This document shows, piece by piece, positions 13,146 through 19,317 of a stretch of 24,317 nt of DNA. Position numbers and translations under genes: made by a program. Source of the stretch: a virus; the IMG/VR virus record IMGVR_UViG_3300028840_002170, positions 1 through 24,317 of that record; one strand, 5' to 3'. The notes beneath the pieces are model-generated. The model saw nothing but the letters and a program-made list of their open reading frames with translations. It ran no database searches and had not been told where the DNA came from. Every line of letters begins with the position of its first letter. Within the stretch, counting starts at the first letter, position 1.

Positions 13146-13760
13146 ATGCCGCTTGCATTCTTGATCGTATCCTTGGTGGCGGCGGCCGCATCGGCCTATT
13201 CGCAGGTCGAGCAAGGCCGGGCGGCGGCCAAGGCGGCGCAGTACAACGCCATGGTGGCCGAAAACCAGGCCGAGTGGGAGCAGTACCGCGCCGGGATCGC
13301 GGCCGAGCAGCTCGAGGCCCAGGCCCTCTGGGCGGACTACAACGCCTCCCTGGCGGCGCGTGAGGCCGAGATGGAGGCGGCGCTCGAGCGGCGCGAGGGC
13401 CGCAAGCTGATCGGCGCGCAGCTGGCGCGCTATGCCGCCGCCGGCGTTAGCACAACCGGGACGCCCCTGCTCGTGATGGAGGAGACGGCCGATGAGGTCG
13501 AGCTCTCGGCCCTGCTGCTTGAGCACCAGGGCGAGCTTGAGGCCTGGAGCTACCGCAGCGAGGCGGCCCAAAAGCGGACCGAGGCGAGCCTGACGACCAT
13601 GCTCGGCATCACGGACGCGGATGCCCTGCGGGCGGGCGCTGAGATCCAGCGCCTGCGCGGCGAGGCGGCCCAAAAGACGAGCCGGCTTCAGGCCGGGTCG
13701 ACTCTGCTGAGCGGGTTCGCACAGGGATACGCCGGATATAAGACCCTGAGCACCCGATGA
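13146..13760 (+). CDS. Internal virion (ejection) protein, T7 gp14-like
   Basis: The 204-aa product starts with one hydrophobic segment (residues 3-18, LAFLIVSLVAAAASAYS). A long Ala/Glu/Arg-rich helix follows (AAKAAQYNAMVAENQAEWEQYRAG...), then the family-typical middle GRKLIGAQLARYAAAGVSTTGTPLLVMEETADE, and another helical region ending in GSTLLSGFAQGYAGY. The YAAAGV...GTP motif followed by a terminal Gly/Leu-rich segment is characteristic of podovirus internal virion proteins of the gp14 kind. These are ejected into the host envelope. GGAGG lies 5 nt before the ATG. The two large ejection proteins follow. Confidence 0.82.
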   Translation: MPLAFLIVSLVAAAASAYSQVEQGRAAAKAAQYNAMVAENQAEWEQYRAGIAAEQLEAQALWADYNASLAAREAEMEAALERREGRKLIGAQLARYAAAGVSTTGTPLLVMEETADEVELSALLLEHQGELEAWSYRSEAAQKRTEASLTTMLGITDADALRAGAEIQRLRGEAAQKTSRLQAGSTLLSGFAQGYAGYKTLSTR

Positions 13761-13782
13761 GCAGGCCAAAGGAAATGTGATC

Positions 13783-15924
13783 ATGCCGAATATCCCGACC
13801 ATCCAGAGGCGCGAGACCAGGCTGGGACGACTCCAACCCGCCGCGGCCGTCATCCCCCGAACACCCCGGGCCGTGTATGTGAACCCGGAGGATTTCACTC
13901 GCAACGCGGCCCTGATCGCCGGGGTGGCCGGCCAGACGGCCCGCAACCTGGCCGACGCGGCCCAGACTTTGGCCGAGGTGGAGCGCCGCCAGAAGGCCCA
14001 GGAGGAGTTGACCTGGGTGATGAAGGCCGATAGCTCGCTGACGGACGCTTGGACCGGCTTTTTGCCGAGCGAGCTCGAAAAGCAGGGCGAGGACACCTAC
14101 GGTAACGTGGCCCGCGCGCGTAAATGGATCGACGAGCAGGCCGCCGGCTGGATGGACTCGGCCCCGAGCGAGGAGGCCCGCCTGACCCTGGGCGAGCGCG
14201 TCCAGACGCTGACGCGCAACGGCGTCATGCAGCTGGCGCGCCTCCAGGCCCGGCAGCGGCGGAACGTGGCCGAGCGCGGCTTCGGCACATCGCTCGATGC
14301 CAAGCGCAAGGCGGTGTATCTCGGCCAGGCCGATCCGGCCGTGGCCGTCGGCCAGATGAGCGGGGAATACGCGGCGGCCGCGCGTGACGAGGTGCGATTA
14401 TTCGACCAGGGCACGGCCGAGGCCCTGGCCATGGATGCGAGTAACCGCATTTACGGGGCCTACCTGGATGGACTGCTCGACCGGGATCCACTGCGGGCGA
14501 TCCAGGAGTTTAACGCCGGACACTTCAATCCGTTTCTGTCCGCCGATCAACTGAACGCCTACGCCGACCGGATCGCGGCCAAGACGCGCGAGCTTGAGCG
14601 CGACGCGGAGTATGCGACCAAGGAGGCCCAGCTGGCCCGCAAGCGGAGGGTGCGCGAGCTGCAGGATTTGATGACATCGGATCTTCAAAAGCGGTTCGAC
14701 ACGGGTGAAGGCCTGGCCGGGGTGGATATCGAGCGCAGCCTGAAGCGGCTCAAAAACGAATGGCTCGAGCAGGACCTGAAGGCCGATACCTACGAGCTCG
14801 ATCAGATCATCGAGGGCTATGCCGAGCGGCGCGAGATCAACATGGAGGCGCACCACGCCCTCCGGATGATCCACGGAATGCCGCTCGATGAGCGGGCCGC
14901 CTTTTTGAAACAGTACAAACCGACGGATAGAAACTATGATCTTGAAAAGAAACGATATCAGGTTATCGAAGCGGCCGTCCAGGACGACACCCAGGCCCTG
15001 GCTCAAGATCCCGCCGCATACTTTGCACCCGAGATCCAGCGGCACGTCGATCAACTGGTCACGCGCGGGGCGGTCGACCGGGAGGACCAGGCGGCCGTCG
15101 GACGCGAGCGCGTAAAGGAATCGCTGCGGCTGCAGACCGAGGCCGGCCTGCCCGGAATAGCGCAGCGGGCCCTGAGCAAGATCGAGACGCAGGCCTGGCA
15201 GGCGCGCTTTAACGAGGCCGGCGGGGACGAGCGCGCCAGCATGCTGCGGGGGTTGAAGGGCTTCCGGGAAAACCAGCACAAGGTCCTGGGCGAACTCGAC
15301 CTCAGTTACGGTCACGCCCTGATCAGCCTGCTGCCGCCCGAGGCGGCCGGGCCGGCGGCGCGCGCGATCGAGATGAAGGAGACCGAGTTCGGGCTATTGC
15401 CGGACGACAAGAAGGACCTGGAGCAAAAATCGAGGGACCGTTTCTACAAAGACTCGGAGATGGGCGGGGTCCTCGAGGAGCTCGCCCGCGCCACGGGCAA
15501 TCCGCAGTACCTGGCGCAAGCTAAATCCTTCGAGGATCTCAATACGCGCATGGCCTGGCTCTACGGGGATGATGACGACGGCGCCGAGACGCTCTGGAAA
15601 CCGTTCGACTTTATCAACGATGACGACATCGGCTACCTGTGGATCCCGAAGGGGCAGGACAAGGGCCGGTGGATCGATTTTCTGAATGAGGTCCGCCGCG
15701 ACCGAATCGAGAACGATCTGAAATGGACGCGCAAATACTATGCGGACGAGAAGGCCTATCAGGACGCCCTCGATGACCTGGTCGAAAATGCCTTCTGGGC
15801 GCCGGCTTCGGATGGAGAAGGATACGTGCTGCACGACCATAAGACCGGAAAAATGCTGATCGACAAGGACGGCCGCGCCATTAGGACGCACGTCCGGTCA
15901 TTGGCCGGCGGAGGGGCCTTTTGA
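13783..15924 (+). CDS. Large internal virion (ejection) protein, T7 gp15-like position
   Basis: The 713-aa soluble, almost wholly helical protein has a disordered Pro/Arg-rich start (MPNIPTIQRRETRLGRLQPAAAV) and long Ala/Glu/Arg coiled-coil stretches. A recognisable segment is LFDQGTAEALAMDASNRIYGAYLDGLLDRDPLRAIQEFNAG. This resembles the helical hairpins of podovirus internal core proteins, in which (D/R)P..A...(F/Y) repeats recur. The C-terminus is acidic with DDDDGAETLWKPF and an IDFLNEVRRDRIENDL helix. ATG 13783 has AAAGGA 9 nt upstream; GTG 13777 is too close to it. Its stop overlaps the next start (TGATG). Role as an ejectosome component is inferred from order and composition. Confidence 0.78.
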   Translation: MPNIPTIQRRETRLGRLQPAAAVIPRTPRAVYVNPEDFTRNAALIAGVAGQTARNLADAAQTLAEVERRQKAQEELTWVMKADSSLTDAWTGFLPSELEKQGEDTYGNVARARKWIDEQAAGWMDSAPSEEARLTLGERVQTLTRNGVMQLARLQARQRRNVAERGFGTSLDAKRKAVYLGQADPAVAVGQMSGEYAAAARDEVRLFDQGTAEALAMDASNRIYGAYLDGLLDRDPLRAIQEFNAGHFNPFLSADQLNAYADRIAAKTRELERDAEYATKEAQLARKRRVRELQDLMTSDLQKRFDTGEGLAGVDIERSLKRLKNEWLEQDLKADTYELDQIIEGYAERREINMEAHHALRMIHGMPLDERAAFLKQYKPTDRNYDLEKKRYQVIEAAVQDDTQALAQDPAAYFAPEIQRHVDQLVTRGAVDREDQAAVGRERVKESLRLQTEAGLPGIAQRALSKIETQAWQARFNEAGGDERASMLRGLKGFRENQHKVLGELDLSYGHALISLLPPEAAGPAARAIEMKETEFGLLPDDKKDLEQKSRDRFYKDSEMGGVLEELARATGNPQYLAQAKSFEDLNTRMAWLYGDDDDGAETLWKPFDFINDDDIGYLWIPKGQDKGRWIDFLNEVRRDRIENDLKWTRKYYADEKAYQDALDDLVENAFWAPASDGEGYVLHDHKTGKMLIDKDGRAIRTHVRSLAGGGAF

Positions 15925-17987
15925 TGTTGCTGACGGCTCGAAATGATCCGCAGAACGAGTACGACTGGATAACGCGCCAAGATCGGCCTGAGCCGGGTTA
16001 CTTCGATTGGGCCATGGCCACGCTCCGGCAGGGGCTCGACTATACCATGGAGGCGGCGATCGGGCGCGAGGCCCGCCGGCAGGACCTGCGGCAGAACGCC
16101 CTCATCATGCGCGGGATCGAGCCAACCGACCCGCAGGCCCAGAACCTGATCAGTCTGGATCCGCCGATGCCGCGCGACGAGTGGGAGGAGTCGGAGTGGT
16201 TCCGCGAGGGCGTTGAATGGCACGCCAACATGACGTCCATCCGGGCCCGGATGACGGCCGATGCGGTCGATCGGCGCCGCGAGCGCCAGGAGATCATCGC
16301 GCGCGCCCAGGAGGGCCGCCCGTTTCTGGCGGCCGCCGGCTGGGGGCTGGTGTTCCTGGCACAGTTCGCCGACCCGATCAACTTCATTCCGTTCCTCGGC
16401 CCGGCCGTCCGCGGCCGGATCCTGTCGCGTTTCGGCTGGGAGCTGGCCGAGGCCGGCCGCTGGGCCCCGCCCACCATGGCGACGTACTACAAGGGCCGGG
16501 CCGCCCTGGGCGCGGCCGAGGCGCTGATCGGAACGGCCGCGACCGAGCCCTTTATCGTGCAGACCCTGGCGGCCGAGGGCGAAAACCTGGGCTACGACGA
16601 CGCCCTGCTGGACATCCTCTTCGGCGCGGCCGTGGGCGCGCTCCTTGGCGTGGGCCAGGCCTGGCGCCATCGCGGCCGGGTGCAGCGCGCCCGTAAGACC
16701 CTGGCGGTCGACGACCGCAAGAATTTGGCCACGGCCATGGAGCTGGCGCGTGGCGATTTGGAGGCCGGCCGGCCGGTGGACGTGGCCGGCTTCGTCGAGG
16801 GCAGCGGGGTCCGCCAGCGCCTGGCGCAGCTCGACCCGGAGCATCCGACGTTCAACCGGGAGGCCTTCGCGCACAGCCTGCGGCGGCGGGCGGGCCGGAT
16901 CGCCCCGGAAGAGGTCGACGCGGCCCTGGCGGTCATGGATGCACGCGCCGAGGCTTGGGCCGGAGAATGGGGAACGCACCCGGATCGGTTTTATGAGGCG
17001 CAAACAACGGCGCTCGAGATGACGCCGGTCACGAAGGTGACGGCCGCCAAGGTCCGCAAGCGTTTCGGGACCACGGTCAAGGAGTCCTTCGGCTTGAGCG
17101 TCGATCAACTGACCGAGCCGCAGGCCGAGTACCTGCTGCGCTATCCGAACCGCCAGGCCTTGGCCCGAGGCGTGGAGGAAGGGGAGATTCCGCTCGGCCG
17201 GCAGGACCCGCGCGCGGGCGATCCGCTCGCGGAGCTACCGGCCGAGCAGGTCCGGGCGATCAAGAAGGTCGCCGGGGATGAATTCGAGGCGCCGGCCGAA
17301 AGGCTCTCGGCGCAGGAAATTAAGGCCGAGGCCCAAAACCTGTTGAACGCCGTGGCGCAACCCAACCCCGCCATGCTGCTCGAACGGCTCTGGCCGGCAT
17401 TCGTGCGCCGGCTGCCAGCCGAGCGGGCGCGGGCCGTCGGAAAGGCGGTCGAGAATCCGGCCGGGGCCGCGCGCGTCTTCCGGCAATACCTGGAGGGGCA
17501 GGCCGAGATCGGCGCAGCCGTGCTCAAGGAGATGAAAGAATATCGCCGCTGGCTCGGCCGGGTCTACGCCGGCCTGATCCGCAACCCGGAAATCACGCGG
17601 CGAATCCCGCAGCCGGTGCAGCAGTTTTTCGAGCATGACTTCACGGTGCCCGAGGCCGTGTTTCCCGGGCCGGTCGCGCGGCCGCCCGAGGAGGCCGCGC
17701 GGGTCGTCTCGGGCCGGACCGAGCGGGTGCCGGAGCCGCCCGACGGGCTCGAGGAGGCCGGCCGGAACGCCGCCCGGGAGGAAGGCCTCGACGAAGCCCT
17801 CAAGGCCCAGGGCCTGGACGAGAGCTATCGCTTTGACGAGCAGGCCGAGATCGATCAGCTCCGGAGCGAGGGCAGACTGCTGAAGGAGGAGGAGAACCTG
17901 CTGGACGCAGTAGATGGGCTTGTGGAGAATGCGGAAAATTATAGTAAAGGATGGAAGGCTGCGGTCGATTGCGTCGTCCCGGCGTAG
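15924..17987 (+). CDS. Large internal virion protein with membrane-active segments
   Basis: The 687-aa product continues the ejection module. The N-terminus (NDPQNEYDWITRQDRPEPGYFDWAMATLRQG) and the segment GWGLVFLAQFADPINFIPFLGP (about 139-160, with DPINFIP) are typical of large podovirus internal proteins that line or cross the membrane. A second hydrophobic stretch, ILFGAAVGALLGVG, lies at 231-244. The rest is helical and charged. No lytic transglycosylase motif is visible, in contrast to T7 gp16. ATG 15924 has GAGGGG 7 nt upstream and overlaps the previous stop; TTG 15921 is the alternative. The last 20 residues shift to AT-richer codons just before the structured gap that follows. Confidence 0.78.
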   Translation: MLLTARNDPQNEYDWITRQDRPEPGYFDWAMATLRQGLDYTMEAAIGREARRQDLRQNALIMRGIEPTDPQAQNLISLDPPMPRDEWEESEWFREGVEWHANMTSIRARMTADAVDRRRERQEIIARAQEGRPFLAAAGWGLVFLAQFADPINFIPFLGPAVRGRILSRFGWELAEAGRWAPPTMATYYKGRAALGAAEALIGTAATEPFIVQTLAAEGENLGYDDALLDILFGAAVGALLGVGQAWRHRGRVQRARKTLAVDDRKNLATAMELARGDLEAGRPVDVAGFVEGSGVRQRLAQLDPEHPTFNREAFAHSLRRRAGRIAPEEVDAALAVMDARAEAWAGEWGTHPDRFYEAQTTALEMTPVTKVTAAKVRKRFGTTVKESFGLSVDQLTEPQAEYLLRYPNRQALARGVEEGEIPLGRQDPRAGDPLAELPAEQVRAIKKVAGDEFEAPAERLSAQEIKAEAQNLLNAVAQPNPAMLLERLWPAFVRRLPAERARAVGKAVENPAGAARVFRQYLEGQAEIGAAVLKEMKEYRRWLGRVYAGLIRNPEITRRIPQPVQQFFEHDFTVPEAVFPGPVARPPEEAARVVSGRTERVPEPPDGLEEAGRNAAREEGLDEALKAQGLDESYRFDEQAEIDQLRSEGRLLKEEENLLDAVDGLVENAENYSKGWKAAVDCVVPA

Positions 17988-17991
17988 AGCC

Positions 17992-18091
17992 CCCAAACCG
18001 GCACGTGGGGCGCTCCTTTGGAAACGAAGGGTAGGTATAACGTCTACCCGAGATCGTGGACAGGCAGCCACAATGCGTGAGCCGGTTTGGG
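17992..18091 (+). ncRNA. Candidate structured RNA leader (multibranch fold)
   Basis: A perfect 11-bp helix joins 17992-18002 with 18081-18091, extended by 4 further pairs (two wobble) after one A-A mismatch. Inside it are three smaller hairpins. The first, 18015-18020/18025-18030, has a GAAA tetraloop closed by G-C. The second, 18031-18034/18044-18047, can be extended to GGGTAG/CTACCC and has GTATAACG in its loop. The third is a 4-bp stem at 18056-18059/18068-18071. The outer helix closes about 16 nt before ATG 18108, so folding could control that binding site. No T-tract follows, arguing against a terminator. Folding was done by eye only; no covariation is available. Confidence 0.5.
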
Positions 18092-18107
18092 AAAAAAGAG
18101 GGTCCGG

Positions 18108-18314
18108 ATGCTGAAAGATTCCCAAAAGATCGAGCAGGTCGTGCTGGCGGCCCGGCGGATCATCCATGCGCGGGACAATTGGTCGTGCTACGGATATGAC
18201 GTTCCGTTTCCGGCCACGATCGGCACATTGGTCGAGGATTTGCGCTGCGCGGTTCTGCAATACGACAACGACGAGGGAAAAGGAGGCGACGATGATGGAT
18301 TCACGGAAAGATAA
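18108..18314 (+). CDS. Small hypothetical protein (68 aa) after structured leader
   Basis: ATG 18108 follows AAGAGGG with a short spacer and lies just after the structured leader. The in-frame TTG at 18087 lies in the outer helix and lacks a binding site. The product has a helical start (MLKDSQKIEQVVLAARRIIHARDN), then WSCYGYDVPFPATIGTLVEDLRCAVLQYD, and an acidic/Gly end. It overlaps the next gene by 23 nt. I recognise no family. Its helical, soluble character and location between ejection-protein genes allow no firm function. Confidence 0.6.
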   Translation: MLKDSQKIEQVVLAARRIIHARDNWSCYGYDVPFPATIGTLVEDLRCAVLQYDNDEGKGGDDDGFTER

Positions 18315-18774
18315 TTACACTTGGATAGGCCATTTTCTGGCGGCGGCCACGGTGATGATCATCCTGCTCGGGGTGCTCTTGGGGACGGTCGTCAAGGGCA
18401 TGCCGGCGCCCGTGCTGCCGCAACTGACCTTTCAATGGACGAACAGTAACGAGGCCGACCAGGTCACGGAGTTTGTGCTCTATTACGGCAATACGGACGG
18501 CGGGCCTTACGACTGGGGATCGATCGCGATCCCGTATGCGGACTGCACCGTGGTCGGCGAGGACGAGAACGGTACCGACCTGCAGAACGCCGTGGCGGTG
18601 GCCGTGCTGGAGTTGACGGCCGGGCAATTGCACCATCTCTACTTCGTGCTGACCGCGAAAAACGCCGCCGGCGAGGAGAGCGTCTATTCAAATCAGGTTG
18701 ATGCCGAGATCGACCTGCGGCTGCTGCGGCCGCCGGAGCAACTGACGATCACCGTGCGGATCGTGACACCGTAA
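18292..18774 (+). CDS. Membrane-anchored fibronectin type III-like protein
   Basis: The 160-aa product has a short cytoplasmic-type start (MMDSRKDNYT) and one strong transmembrane/signal-anchor helix (about residues 10-35, WIGHFLAAATVMIILLGVLLGTVV). An FnIII-like beta domain follows (about 43-137): LTFQWTNSNEADQVTEFVLYYG, an NG-rich loop, then VLELTAGQLHHLYFVLTAKNAAGEESVYSNQV. The L.aG..Y.F.vtA.N.aGeeS.yS pattern is the classic G-strand region of FnIII domains. AGGAGG lies 5 nt before ATG 18292; ATG 18295 is adjacent. It should face the periplasm. The stop overlaps the next start. Most phage FnIII domains sit on virion surfaces, so a free membrane-anchored version is odd. Glycan binding or envelope retention is inference. 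Confidence 0.7.
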   Translation: MMDSRKDNYTWIGHFLAAATVMIILLGVLLGTVVKGMPAPVLPQLTFQWTNSNEADQVTEFVLYYGNTDGGPYDWGSIAIPYADCTVVGEDENGTDLQNAVAVAVLELTAGQLHHLYFVLTAKNAAGEESVYSNQVDAEIDLRLLRPPEQLTITVRIVTP

Positions 18775-19103
18775 TGGGCGGACCGGGCAGCGGCAGGCGG
18801 AAGAAGGAACGCGAGCCGGACACCATCACGGCGGCCGGCATCCTCGAGGAGATCAACGAGATCCTGGCCATCGTCATGGTCCTGGTGCGGACGCTCGAGC
18901 GGATCAGCGTAAGATTACAACCCTACTTGACGGCCGGCGAGAGCATGCGATCCGTAGTGATCGATTTGGATAAGCGGCGCGAACGGATGGAAAGGGACGG
19001 GCACCCGCTGCAGGACACAGTCGGCGCCGAACTGCTTGAGGAGTCGAAGGTCAAAACGATCTACGAGGAGAGAAAAGATCATGCCGGTCCGAAAGTGATC
19101 TAA
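18774..19103 (+). CDS. Small hypothetical protein with basic start and central hydrophobic helix
   Basis: The 109-aa product starts MGGPGSGRRKKEREPD, a Gly/Arg-rich start also seen on some phage DNA-binding and small-terminase-like proteins. A helix of mixed hydrophobic character follows (ILEEINEILAIVMVLVRTLERISVRL, about 23-48), then a charged C-terminal helix. There is no clear transmembrane segment because charged residues interrupt it; an amphipathic oligomerisation helix fits better. ATG 18774 overlaps the previous stop, with no strong binding site. The end overlaps the start of the next small gene. Function unknown. Confidence 0.6.
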   Translation: MGGPGSGRRKKEREPDTITAAGILEEINEILAIVMVLVRTLERISVRLQPYLTAGESMRSVVIDLDKRRERMERDGHPLQDTVGAELLEESKVKTIYEERKDHAGPKVI

Positions 19104-19254
19104 CGGCAAGTGGCGCATCGGTGATGGGCCCTGCATGTACACGAGCGAGACCAAGGCCGAGAAGGCCTACGCGGCATATCGCGGCAAAAAGCACGACTCG
19201 CGCCCTCACGGGGCGGACGGCAAGGCGCGGTTTAGCTATCAAAAGAAAGGGTGA
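19081..19254 (+). pseudogene. Small phage gene interrupted by in-frame TGA at codon 6
   Basis: ATG 19081 has a strong GAGGAG at 19065-19070. The frame reads MPVRK, TGA (19096-19098), then SNGKWRIGDGPCMYTSETKAEKAYAAYRGKKHD and ends in ARFSYQKKG at TGA 19254. Read through, the 57-aa product looks like the widespread small phage proteins that begin MPV(R/K)K..., continue with KWRIG.G...Y.SK..AE(K/R)AY.AY..KK, and are often found in structural modules. Both sides of the TGA fit that pattern, so the gene is either freshly broken, wrongly read at one base, or translated by readthrough. Many neighbours end in TGA, so a wholesale code change is unlikely. Restart at ATG 19135 would give 39 aa but lacks a binding site. 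The start overlaps the end of the preceding gene. Confidence 0.6.
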
Positions 19255-19268
19255 AGTTGAAAATCCTT

Positions 19269-19317
19269 CAGCCTTCAGCCTTCAACCTAAAACCCTAACA
19301 AGCGAACGGAGTGAGCG
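19269..19317 (+). repeat. 49-nt intergenic repeat, copy 2, carrying a ribosome binding site
   Basis: This is 45 of 49 identical to 773-821. It contains two more CCTTCAG-type units just upstream (from 19265) but lacks the left palindrome arm of copy 1. Its CGGAG at 19307-19311 lies 5 nt before GTG 19317, and the repeat's last base is the first base of that codon. The first in-frame GTG (19311) overlaps the binding site. The 62-nt gap 19255-19316 is essentially made of this element. Confidence 0.8.

Noticed and set aside
17992-18100. Intrinsic terminator after the 687-aa ejection protein
   Set aside because: The right arm is followed by an A-run, not a T-run, and the loop is very long. A structured leader fits better.
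19081-19254. TGA reassigned to an amino acid throughout the phage
   Set aside because: Many clear genes here end in TGA at the expected place (for example 938-940, 4158-4160, 8459-8461, 15922-15924), so TGA works as a stop.
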